Shown: positions 56,684 through 64,000 of the stretch, piece after piece
Numbering within the stretch: the stretch's first letter is position 1
Layout of the letters: every line of letters starts with the position of its first letter
Assembly (NCBI GenBank): GCA_013360875.1
Contig: JABWAU010000002.1
Span: forward strand, 1-64,000
Length of the DNA: 64,000 nucleotides
Direction: 5' to 3'
Source of the DNA: Anaerolineales bacterium
Lineage (GTDB): Bacteria > Chloroflexota > Anaerolineae > Anaerolineales > Villigracilaceae
The notes under the pieces: model-generated
What the model saw: only the letters and a program-made list of their open reading frames with translations
What the model was told of the DNA's origin: nothing
The model's database searches: none
Translations under genes and position numbers: made by a program

Positions 56684-59600
56684 AAACCAATAAACAACTT
56701 TCACGGCGCGACTTCCTCAAACTCTCTGGCGTCACAGGCGCAACCGCCGCATTCCTCGGCAGCCTGCCGCAGGCGCAGAAAGCCATCGCCAGCGCGATGA
56801 AGGAAGGCGCGGGCAATTTTGAAGCCAAGCCTGAAAATCAACTCTACACCGTTTGTCTGCAGTGCAACACGGGCTGCGGTATCAAGGTCAAAATCATGGA
56901 AGGACTCGCCGCTAAAATTGACGGCAACCCCTACAGCCCCTGGACGCTCTGGCCCCATCCCGCTTACGAAACTCCCATCAAGGAGATGGCGACGGTTGAA
57001 GGCGCGCTCTGCCCGAAGGGACAGGCGGGCATCCAGACCGCGTACGACCCGTACCGCATTATCAGTGTGCTGAAGCGCAAGCCAGGGACGAAGCGCGGTG
57101 AAGGGAAGTGGATTACCATCCCCTTCGAGCAAGCCATCGAAGAAATCGTCGAAGGCGGCGACCTGTTCGGCGAAGGCAATGTGGATGGGTTGAAAGCCGT
57201 CCGAGCGTTGACCGACGCGGAACTTTCCAAAGAGATGAAAGCCGCCGTCCAGAAAATTTGGGATGAGAAAGACCCCGAAAAGAAGAAAGAACTGGTCAAG
57301 GAATTCCAGACCGAGTTCAAAGACCATCTCGACGTGTTGATTGACCCCGAACACCCCGACTTGGGTCCAAAGAACAATCAGTTTATGTTCGTGTGGGGAC
57401 GCATGAAGGGCGGACGCGAAGACGTGGTTCACCGCTTCGTGCAGGAGGCTTATGGCTCCATCAACATGAACGGGCATACCACCGTTTGCCAGGGTTCGCT
57501 GTACTTCACGGGCAAGGCGATGAGCGCCAAATGGAATGAAGCCAAAGGTTCCTTTGACAGCGGCGACAAATTCTACTGGCAGGTGGATACCGCCAACAGC
57601 GAATTCGTCATCTACGTTGGCACGAACCTGTTCGACTCGAACTACGGACCGCCGCAGCGCGTTCCCAAAGCCACCGACGCTATCGTCAACGGGCGCAAGT
57701 TCGCCGTTGTGGACCCGCGCCTGAGCAAACTCGCCGCCCGCGCCTGGAAGTGGGTGCCAATCAAACCTGGCACAGACGCCGCCTTCGCGCTCGGCATGAT
57801 TCGCTGGATAATTGAGAACGAGAAAATCAACAAGGCGTACCTGGCAATTGCCAACGTCGCCGCGCAGGTTGCCGCTAAAGAGCCGAACTACACCAACGCC
57901 TCCTGGCTGGTCAAAATCAAGGATGGCGTTCCCGGCAAGCACCTGCGCGCCAGCGAACTGGGTCTGCTCACCAAGCAAACCGTTCAGAAAGACGGCAAGG
58001 ATGTGGACATCTACGTGGATGCAAACGGCGTGGAATATCCTGGCGATACCCCCGTCGCGCTCGTCGGCGGAGTCCCGACCCCCATCAACGTTCTGAACAA
58101 AGACGCGGCGCCTGTCGTCGGCGACCTGTTCGTCAATCAGAAGATTGGCGACTTCCAGGTCAAGGACGGAATGCAGATTTTGCTCGAATCGGCGCAGGAA
58201 CACACCATCGCCGAGTGGGCGGAGATTGCGGACGTGAGCGAGAACGACATTCTCGAACTCGCCGCTGAGTTCACCTCGCACGGACGCAAAGCCGCCGCCG
58301 ACATCCATCGCGGTCCGTCACAGCACACCAACGGTTTCTACAACAACAACGCCTGGTACATGGTCAATCTGCTGATCGGCAACTTCGATTACGCGGGCGG
58401 CACCATCAAACTCAGCGCCTATGACCGCAAAGGCAGCAAGAAGGGGCAACCCTTCCCGGTGACGAAGATGTTCGGCGAAGAAGAAATGACCGCTTTCGGT
58501 CTGGATATGCTGCGCACCAAGACCACCTACGAGAAGTCCACGCTCTTCGATGGCACCTATCCCACCAAACGCCCGTGGTTCCCGATTGCCACCGACATCT
58601 ATCAGGAAGACATCCCCTCCATCGGCGACGCCTACCCGTACCCCATCAAGATTTTGATGACCTACATGTCCTCCCTGCCGTACAGCGTGCCAGGCGGGCA
58701 GAAAATCATCGAAGTCCTCGCCGACACCAAGAAGATTCCGCTGCACATCGCCAGCGACATCATGATTGGCGAAACCAGCATGTACGCGGATTACATCTTC
58801 CCCGACCTCTCCTACCTCGAACGCTGGGAGTTCCACGGTTCGCATCCCTCTGTGCCGTGGAAGGTGGAAAACGTGCGCCAGCCTGTCATCAGCATCCCCG
58901 GCTGGCAGACCACCAAAGTCTGGGGCGAAGAAATCCCGCTGTCGTTTGAAGCGGTCTTCCTGGCGATTGCCGAAAAGTTGGAACTGCCCGGCTTCGGTCC
59001 GAACGGCTTCGGCGAAGGCGTCCCCTACATCCGCCCCGAAGACTTCTACCTGAAACAGGTTGCCGATATCGCCTTTGGCGAGAAGGAAGACGGATCGGAT
59101 TCTGTCCCCGAAGCGGACGACGAAGAAGTCCGCATCTTCCTGGAAGCGCGGCGGCACCTGCCCAAGAGCGTCTTCGACGCCGAAAAGTGGAAAGCCGCTG
59201 TTGGCGGAGATGAGAGCCTGTGGCGCAAGGTCGTCTATGTGCTCAATCGCGGCGGACGCTACGAAGCCTTTGAGAAAGGCTACAAGGGCGACAAGGTGGC
59301 GCATCCCTATGGGCGGCTGATCAACCTGTATCAGGAGAAGACCGCCACCTCCATCAACACGATGACGGGCAAGCCGTTCGTGGGCTACACCAAGTACATC
59401 CCGCCCGCGCTCTCCTCGACGGGCGAAGAAATCAAGAGCGACGGCTACGACCTGCATCTCATCACCTTCAAGACGATGACGATGGCGAAGGCGCGCGGCA
59501 TCAGCAACTATTGGACGCTCGCCGTCGTCCCCGAAGGCTACCTGCTCATGAATACGCAGGACGCCAAACGCCTCGGACTCAAGGACGGCGACGCCATCCG

Positions 59601-59922
59601 CATCACCTCGTCCAGCAACCCCGAAGGCGTGTATGACCTGCAAAACGGGAAGAAACACCCCATCGAGGGCAAGGTCAAAGTGAGCGAAGGCATCCGCCCC
59701 GGCGTGGTGGCTTTCCCGCTCGGATTCGGTCACTGGGCAAGCGGCGCCGCCGACGTGGAAATTGACGGCAAACTCGTCCAGGGCGACCCGCGCCGCGCGG
59801 TCCCGCTGATGGCGAACGGCGCCATGCAACTCGACCCCGCCGTGAACTACTCCCCGCTCAGCGACCTGGCTGGCGGCTCGGCGGTGTTCTACGATAGCAA
59901 GGTGAAGGTCGAAAAAGTCTGA
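56680..59922 (+). CDS. Tat-exported molybdopterin oxidoreductase catalytic subunit (TtrA/PsrA/SrrA-like)
   Basis: A 1,080-residue enzyme. A Tat signal ([12 protein letters not shown] at 9-10) is followed by an N-terminal [4Fe-4S] motif [10 protein letters not shown]59/C62/C66, with the fourth Cys in [11 protein letters not shown] probable Mo-ligating Cys is at about residue 270 (HTTVCQGSL). The C-terminal domain has the MoCo-binding beta-barrel. A Lys-Glu-rich insert lies near residues 150-230. Gene order B-C-A and length match tetrathionate reductase, but polysulfide, thiosulfate, selenate or arsenate reductases remain possible. It overlaps the NrfD gene by four bases. Confidence 0.88.
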   Translation: MKTNKQLSRRDFLKLSGVTGATAAFLGSLPQAQKAIASAMKEGAGNFEAKPENQLYTVCLQCNTGCGIKVKIMEGLAAKIDGNPYSPWTLWPHPAYETPIKEMATVEGALCPKGQAGIQTAYDPYRIISVLKRKPGTKRGEGKWITIPFEQAIEEIVEGGDLFGEGNVDGLKAVRALTDAELSKEMKAAVQKIWDEKDPEKKKELVKEFQTEFKDHLDVLIDPEHPDLGPKNNQFMFVWGRMKGGREDVVHRFVQEAYGSINMNGHTTVCQGSLYFTGKAMSAKWNEAKGSFDSGDKFYWQVDTANSEFVIYVGTNLFDSNYGPPQRVPKATDAIVNGRKFAVVDPRLSKLAARAWKWVPIKPGTDAAFALGMIRWIIENEKINKAYLAIANVAAQVAAKEPNYTNASWLVKIKDGVPGKHLRASELGLLTKQTVQKDGKDVDIYVDANGVEYPGDTPVALVGGVPTPINVLNKDAAPVVGDLFVNQKIGDFQVKDGMQILLESAQEHTIAEWAEIADVSENDILELAAEFTSHGRKAAADIHRGPSQHTNGFYNNNAWYMVNLLIGNFDYAGGTIKLSAYDRKGSKKGQPFPVTKMFGEEEMTAFGLDMLRTKTTYEKSTLFDGTYPTKRPWFPIATDIYQEDIPSIGDAYPYPIKILMTYMSSLPYSVPGGQKIIEVLADTKKIPLHIASDIMIGETSMYADYIFPDLSYLERWEFHGSHPSVPWKVENVRQPVISIPGWQTTKVWGEEIPLSFEAVFLAIAEKLELPGFGPNGFGEGVPYIRPEDFYLKQVADIAFGEKEDGSDSVPEADDEEVRIFLEARRHLPKSVFDAEKWKAAVGGDESLWRKVVYVLNRGGRYEAFEKGYKGDKVAHPYGRLINLYQEKTATSINTMTGKPFVGYTKYIPPALSSTGEEIKSDGYDLHLITFKTMTMAKARGISNYWTLAVVPEGYLLMNTQDAKRLGLKDGDAIRITSSSNPEGVYDLQNGKKHPIEGKVKVSEGIRPGVVAFPLGFGHWASGAADVEIDGKLVQGDPRRAVPLMANGAMQLDPAVNYSPLSDLAGGSAVFYDSKVKVEKV

Positions 59923-59953
59923 TAGTCGTTTGTCAGATAGTCGAATAGTTTTT

Positions 59954-59998
59954 GCGCCGCCTCGCAGGGCAGAGTCCTTGCGGGGCGGCGCGTTTTTT
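59954..59998 (+). terminator. Rho-independent terminator after the molybdoenzyme operon
   Basis: A GC-rich stem with arms GCGCCGCC (59954-59961) and GGCGGCGC (59984-59991), extended by further pairs, is followed by six T residues. A CGACTATC-type repeat lies just upstream (about 59925-59949). Confidence 0.88.
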
Positions 59999-60040
59999 GG
60001 TTGGGGTAAAATTGACATAACCTTTCGCCGTGAGAATGCC

Positions 60041-63000
60041 ATGACCACAGACCTTACCTTCATCACCAACGAAGAAAACCGCACCCTGAAAGACAGGTTC
60101 AATGCGCTCATCAAAGATGCGCGCTTTTTCGACGTCCTGGTGGGATATTTTTACGCGAGCGGCTTTTATGCCATTTATCCCGCGCTCGAAAAGAGCGAGA
60201 AAATCAGAATTCTGGTGGGAATCGGCACGGATAAAACCACTCACGAACTATTCGTGAACGCGAGCGAAGCGCAACAATTGGAGTTGAGGTTTTCCCACGC
60301 AGAGACCAAACAAATGGCTGAAAGTCAAATCGTGGCGGAGATGGAAGAATCGCAGGATGACCGCTCCATTGAGCAGGGCGTGATGAAGTTCATCGAGTGG
60401 ATTCGCAGCGGCAAACTGGAAATCCGCGCCTACCCTTCGCGGAGCATTCACGCCAAAGTGTATATCGTCACGTTTCAGGAAGGCGACAGGGATTTAGGGC
60501 GCGTGATTACGGGGTCGAGCAACCTGACTCAAGCGGGGCTGGTGGACAATCTCGAATTCAATGTGGAACTCAAAAACAGCGCCGATTACAAATTCGCCAG
60601 AGAGAAATTCGAGCAACTGTGGAACGAGGCGGTTGACCTGAGCGAAAAATACGTCCAAACCATCCAAACCAAAACCTGGCTCAATCAGGAGATTACGCCG
60701 TATCAACTTTATCTGAAACTCTTGTACGAATACTTCAAGGATGAACTGAACCGCTCCGAGACAATTTTTGCCGACTTGCTGCCCGAAGGCTTTTTGAAAC
60801 TGGAATATCAGGAACAAGCCGTGTTGAACGCCAAGAAAATCCTTGAAGAATACGGCGGCGTGTTCATCTCCGACGTGGTGGGGTTGGGGAAAACCTACAT
60901 CGCCACCCTGCTGGCGGCTCAATTGGACGGCAGGACGCTGGTCATTGCGCCGCCCGCGCTGTTGGATGAAAATAACCCTGGCTCGTGGCGCAATGCCTTT
61001 GTGGATTTTGGCGTGCGCGCCGCCGACTTTGAATCCATTGGCAAACTGGATGAGATTCTCGAACGGGGAACGGGAAAATACAAAAACGTCATCATTGACG
61101 AAGCCCACCGCTTCCGCACCGAGACCAACGTCACCTATGAAAAACTGGCGGAGATTTGCCGCGGCAAGCGCGTGATTCTCGTCACGGCGACGCCCTACAA
61201 CAACTCGCCCAAAGACATTCTCAGCCAACTCAAACTGTTCCAAAGCGCGCGCAAAAGCGCCATTCCCAACCTGCCCGACCTGGAATCATTCTTTGGCAAA
61301 TTGCAAAAGCGGCTGAAAGGATTAGACCGCCAAAGGGACAATCAAGAATATCTGCGCATGGCGCGCGAGAACGCGCGCGAGATACGCGAAAAGGTCTTGA
61401 AGTATCTGATGGTGCGGCGCACGCGCAGCGAGATTATCCGCTATTTTGAGCGCGACCTGCAAACGCAGGGGCTGAAATTCCCCGAAGTCGCCGCTCCGCA
61501 GCCGTTGTATTACGAACTGAACGAAGAAGAAGACGCGGTTTTCACCGAGACCATCGAACTCATCTCCCAACAATTCACCTACGCCCGTTATACCCCGCTG
61601 CTGTATTCCAAAAAGGCGCTCGACCAGTTGGAAGAACAATCCCAGCGCAATATGGGCAAGTTTATGAAAATCCTGCTGGTCAAACGGCTGGAGAGCAGTT
61701 TCTTCGCCTTCCGCCATTCGATTGAGCGCTTCATTCGTTCCTACGAGATGTTCATTGCCGAGTATGAAAAAGGCAATGTGTACGTCAGCAAAAAGCACAT
61801 CCACAAGATTTTTGAACTGCTGGAAAACGACGACGATGAAGCCATTCAGCGGCTGATTGACGAAGGCAAGGCGGAACGGCACGCCGCCAGCGAGTTCACC
61901 GAACAATTCATTCGGGATTTACGCAGCGATTTGGAGATTCTGCGGCGGGTGCGGCGCTTGTGGCAACAGATTGACCGCGACCCCAAACTGCTGGCGTTGC
62001 TGGAGCAACTCCGCGCCAACCCGCTGCTCAAGGCGGGCAAGTTGATTCTCTTCACCGAATCGAAAGAGACGGCGGAATATCTGGCGGAGCATGTCAATCG
62101 GGCGCGCCCTGGCGAAGCGTTTTGCTTTACGGGCGGTTCGAGCGAAGCGGCGCGGCAGGTAGTGATTCAAAACTTCGACGCCAAAGCCCGCCATCCGAGG
62201 GACGATTACCGCATTTTGATTTCGACCGAAGTCCTTTCGGAAGGCGTCAACCTGCACCGCTCGAATGTGGTGATTAACTACGACATCCCCTGGAACCCAA
62301 CCCGTATGATGCAGCGCGTGGGACGTATCAACCGCGTGGACACGAAGTTCGACGTTATCTACACCTTCAACTTCTTCCCCACTCAGCAGGCAAACGACCA
62401 AATCAAATTGAAGGAAGCCGCCGAAGCCAAAATCAACGCCTTTTTGACCCTGCTCGGCGGCGACGCGGCGCTCTTGACCGAAGGCGAACCCATCGGCTCG
62501 CACGAGTTGTTCGACCGTTTGGTCTCGAAGAAGACGCTGACGGGCGAAGACGAAGACGAGACCAGCGCGCTCAAGTATCTCAACGTTATCAAGGATATCC
62601 GCGACCGCCAGCCCGATTTGTTCGAGCAAATCAAAAGGCTGCCGAAGAAGGCGCGCTCAGCCAGAAGTATGTCGCTGCGAGACGGCGTTTTTCCGTCGAA
62701 GCAGTCTCCTGGCAATGAGGACGCTTCGATTGCGCTCAGTGCAGAGATTGCTTCGGGGCAAAGAACGCCCCTCGCAATGACAGGTTCTCTTGTTACTTAC
62801 TTCCGCCGCGGCAAGGTGCAAAAGTTCTTCCAAACCGCGCCGCAGGGCGAATCTGTAGAGTTGGATTTCATCGCCGCCGCGCAACGGTTGGAGTGCGCGG
62901 CAGATGAAAAACGCCAAAAACTCCCCGAAGGGTTCTTCGATTTGCTGGAGAAGAACAAACAAGCCTTTTTGGACGCCACCACCACGGGCGAGGATGACTC

Positions 63001-63331
63001 GCAGCCGCGTAAGGGCAGGGACAGCGCCTATCAGTTGCTGAAAATTCTCAAAGCCGCCTTCAAAAACACCCAACAACTGACCGACGAGCAGGAACTGTAC
63101 GCCCAGACCGTGATGGCAAGGCTCGAAGACGGCGCGCTGCCCAAAGAAACCGCCGCAAAAACCTTGAAGGCGCTCAAGGCGCTTGGCAATCAGGCGGCGA
63201 ATCCGCTCAAGACTCTGGCTGTGTTGCAGACGAACATCCCCGCGGGGCTGTTGGAAAGCCATTACGCCGAGCAAAACCCGCGCCTGACGGGAAAGCGCGA
63301 GGTGATTTTGAGCATGTATCTGGCTGAATGA
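60041..63331 (+). CDS. PLD-family nuclease domain fused to SNF2-type helicase
   Basis: A 1,096-residue protein. An N-terminal phospholipase-D-like domain has the HxK motif and downstream Asn (IHAKVYIV about 136, GSSNLTQAG about 160). The SNF2/DEAD-like helicase follows: Walker A VVGLGKTYIA (about 281), DEAH box IIDEAHRF (about 353), TATPYNNSP, and the second helicase lobe with NPTRMMQRVGRINR. The ATG at 60041 fits; the frame runs to 59930. Residues about 874-915 are encoded by an inserted repeat. It begins a probable defence cassette with the next two genes. A DNA-cleaving anti-phage role is inferred. Confidence 0.88.
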   Translation: MTTDLTFITNEENRTLKDRFNALIKDARFFDVLVGYFYASGFYAIYPALEKSEKIRILVGIGTDKTTHELFVNASEAQQLELRFSHAETKQMAESQIVAEMEESQDDRSIEQGVMKFIEWIRSGKLEIRAYPSRSIHAKVYIVTFQEGDRDLGRVITGSSNLTQAGLVDNLEFNVELKNSADYKFAREKFEQLWNEAVDLSEKYVQTIQTKTWLNQEITPYQLYLKLLYEYFKDELNRSETIFADLLPEGFLKLEYQEQAVLNAKKILEEYGGVFISDVVGLGKTYIATLLAAQLDGRTLVIAPPALLDENNPGSWRNAFVDFGVRAADFESIGKLDEILERGTGKYKNVIIDEAHRFRTETNVTYEKLAEICRGKRVILVTATPYNNSPKDILSQLKLFQSARKSAIPNLPDLESFFGKLQKRLKGLDRQRDNQEYLRMARENAREIREKVLKYLMVRRTRSEIIRYFERDLQTQGLKFPEVAAPQPLYYELNEEEDAVFTETIELISQQFTYARYTPLLYSKKALDQLEEQSQRNMGKFMKILLVKRLESSFFAFRHSIERFIRSYEMFIAEYEKGNVYVSKKHIHKIFELLENDDDEAIQRLIDEGKAERHAASEFTEQFIRDLRSDLEILRRVRRLWQQIDRDPKLLALLEQLRANPLLKAGKLILFTESKETAEYLAEHVNRARPGEAFCFTGGSSEAARQVVIQNFDAKARHPRDDYRILISTEVLSEGVNLHRSNVVINYDIPWNPTRMMQRVGRINRVDTKFDVIYTFNFFPTQQANDQIKLKEAAEAKINAFLTLLGGDAALLTEGEPIGSHELFDRLVSKKTLTGEDEDETSALKYLNVIKDIRDRQPDLFEQIKRLPKKARSARSMSLRDGVFPSKQSPGNEDASIALSAEIASGQRTPLAMTGSLVTYFRRGKVQKFFQTAPQGESVELDFIAAAQRLECAADEKRQKLPEGFFDLLEKNKQAFLDATTTGEDDSQPRKGRDSAYQLLKILKAAFKNTQQLTDEQELYAQTVMARLEDGALPKETAAKTLKALKALGNQAANPLKTLAVLQTNIPAGLLESHYAEQNPRLTGKREVILSMYLAE
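62662..62784. repeat. In-frame REP-like repeat inside the helicase gene
   Basis: The stretch contains the inverted arms ATTGCTTCGGGGC (62747-62759) and GCCCCTCGCAAT (62767-62778), the common bacterial interspersed GTCATTGCGAGG...GAAGCAATCTC type. The insertion keeps the reading frame and adds about 41 residues. Confidence 0.7.
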
Positions 63332-63579
63332 ATATGAAACCTATTCCAGAGACCCTTGCCCCCTTTTTTCAAGAGTATGACATTGCGCTTTTGACTCCGC
63401 AGAAAGATGCCGCCACCATCATCGAGCGGACATTGAGGTATGGCTCGCGGGCGGAATTAAGATGGCTGTTTCAGGAATTTCCCCGCGCCATGATTTGCGA
63501 CTGGCTAAAGCATTGGGGAAGTTTTGCCCTGCCCGCGCCGCACCTTGCTTTTTGGCGGCTGGTATTGGAGGTGGAGTAA
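63328..63579 (+). CDS. Small protein upstream of AbiEii-type gene, unknown function
   Basis: An 83-residue protein overlapping the helicase stop by four bases (ATGA) and ending directly against the next ATG. The sequence PETLAPFFQEYDIALLTPQ, then YGSRAELRWLFQEF, is helical and of unknown family. Its position before a nucleotidyltransferase toxin suggests an antitoxin or regulatory partner. ATG 63334 is an alternative start. Confidence 0.7.
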   Translation: MNMKPIPETLAPFFQEYDIALLTPQKDAATIIERTLRYGSRAELRWLFQEFPRAMICDWLKHWGSFALPAPHLAFWRLVLEVE

Positions 63580-64000
63580 ATGTATTGGAACACCGTCAGC
63601 CCCGCTTTGCGCGCGGTTTTAGAGGACTTTTCAAAGAGCCAGATTGCCAGCGAGTTTTATCTGGCGGGCGGAACGGCGCTTGCCCTGCAAATGGGACACC
63701 GTATCTCCCTTGACCTGGACTTTTTCTCCCCGACCCAGAGCGACATCTCCGCGCTGACGGAGCCTTTGCGCCGCGCGTTGGCAAATCACACTCCCTTGCT
63801 TGCGGATACTTCATGGGGGAATCTTGTTTTTCTGGCGGATAATCTCCGCGTGGGGTTTTATGGATATGGCTACGACTTGGTTCGTCCGCTTGTAAAAATA
63901 GAATCGGTTTCGCTGGCAAGTATCGAAGATATTGGCTTGATGAAAATGGACGCGCTGCTCGCCCGCGCCAGCCGCAAGGATTTTCATGACCTGTATCAGA
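63580..64000 (+). CDS. AbiEii/AbiGii-type nucleotidyltransferase, 3'-truncated by the window
   Basis: The visible 140 residues carry the nucleotidyltransferase signature of AbiEii toxins: LAGGTALALQMGHRISLDLDFFS, with GG and two Asp residues. Helices and the KMDALLARASRKDFHDLYQ region follow, also typical. No stop codon is reached before the window ends. It follows the small ORF without a gap and probably forms a toxin-antitoxin or abortive-infection pair with it or with the helicase. The C-terminal domain is outside the window. Confidence 0.82.
   Translation, partial: MYWNTVSPALRAVLEDFSKSQIASEFYLAGGTALALQMGHRISLDLDFFSPTQSDISALTEPLRRALANHTPLLADTSWGNLVFLADNLRVGFYGYGYDLVRPLVKIESVSLASIEDIGLMKMDALLARASRKDFHDLYQ

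Noticed and set aside
54752-56704. 650-residue minus-strand ORF opposite the Fe-S and NrfD genes
   Set aside because: The opposite strand encodes two well-recognised subunits; this frame is Arg/His/Gln-rich without domains.
58318-60114. 598-residue minus-strand ORF opposite the molybdoenzyme
   Set aside because: Antisense shadow of a conserved enzyme; no family motif.
1-64000. CRISPR array, prophage, rRNA or tRNA genes
   Set aside because: No regularly spaced repeats, phage structural genes, rRNA segments or tRNA-like cloverleafs were recognised on reading; a dedicated scan could still find a weak tRNA.

Overview
The window looks like a chromosomal segment of an Anaerolineae-type Chloroflexota bacterium, probably anaerobic or facultative. 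This is inferred from style, not from a marker gene. Lipoproteins have Pro/Thr-rich linkers or VEVTRVVEVTKEV-type linkers. There are giant cyclase-ATPase-TPR proteins and many short intergenic palindromes. Several -10 boxes lie so close to the start codon that leaderless mRNAs are likely. No rRNA, tRNA, CRISPR array, prophage or intact insertion sequence was seen.

Region 1 (1-23,000) is a mixed housekeeping and accessory stretch. It holds the 3' end of gcvPB, then a HepT-MntA toxin-antitoxin pair followed by a small relic of a second gcvPB C-terminus. Next come a PadR regulator with two paralogous membrane proteins, homocysteine methyltransferase, a PAP2-like protein, a flavin split-barrel protein and a LysE transporter. 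Two 1,400-residue paralogues built like soluble adenylyl cyclase (cyclase-cyclase-ATPase-TPR) flank a cytochrome P450. A lipoprotein, a ferritin-like/VIT1 fusion, a DUF1786 protein and glmS complete the region.

Region 2 (23,000-28,700, minus strand) is a compact arsenic operon: arsR-arsD-arsA-(thioredoxin-fold protein)-arsC-acr3-usp-(short YlbF-like ORF). It starts from a near-consensus promoter whose -10 box and start codon are covered by a 16-bp perfect palindrome.

Region 3 (28,700-42,500) is a sulfur or electron-transfer island. An octaheme lipoprotein cytochrome comes first. Then follow ArsR, TusA, a cysteine-poor MvhD-like protein, two HdrA/Qmo-type flavoproteins, a small winged-helix protein, a QmoC-like membrane subunit, a DsrE-like protein, a second TusA and a YeeE/YedE (TsuA-like) transporter. 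Two paralogous LysR regulators flank the set. XdhC/CoxI and two related Fe-S proteins follow. Three TGTGA-N6-TCAC[AT] sites sit near its promoters, and a fourth is at 51.4 kb.

Region 4 (42,450-54,400, minus strand) is a thiol-redox and permease island. It contains CcdA, several thioredoxins and a VKOR with two thioredoxin domains. It also has a NifX-like protein, two YlbF-family proteins, a CoA-binding protein and an ArsR-ferredoxin fusion. Two copies of a permease plus small-thioredoxin pair, an AbrB-radical SAM fusion, a broken cation-efflux gene and an ArsR repressor complete it. Four ATTCA-N6-TGAAT palindromes each sit on the predicted transcription start of a promoter here. This shared ArsR-type operon control is the most interesting undescribed feature of the window.

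Region 5 (54,600-64,000) has a ttrBCA-ordered molybdopterin oxidoreductase operon (4x[4Fe-4S] subunit, NrfD membrane subunit, Tat-exported catalytic subunit) and a terminator. A PLD-nuclease/SNF2-helicase gene with an in-frame repeat insertion, a small ORF and an AbiEii-type nucleotidyltransferase cut by the window edge then look like the start of a defence cassette.

Together regions 2-5 suggest a cell that reduces or transforms inorganic sulfur species, possibly tetrathionate, thiosulfate or polysulfide. It would traffic sulfane sulfur through TusA/DsrE/Hdr-like proteins, control periplasmic disulfides, and sense oxygen, thiol or persulfide status with CRP/FNR-like and ArsR-like regulators. 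Substrates are inferred, not proven.
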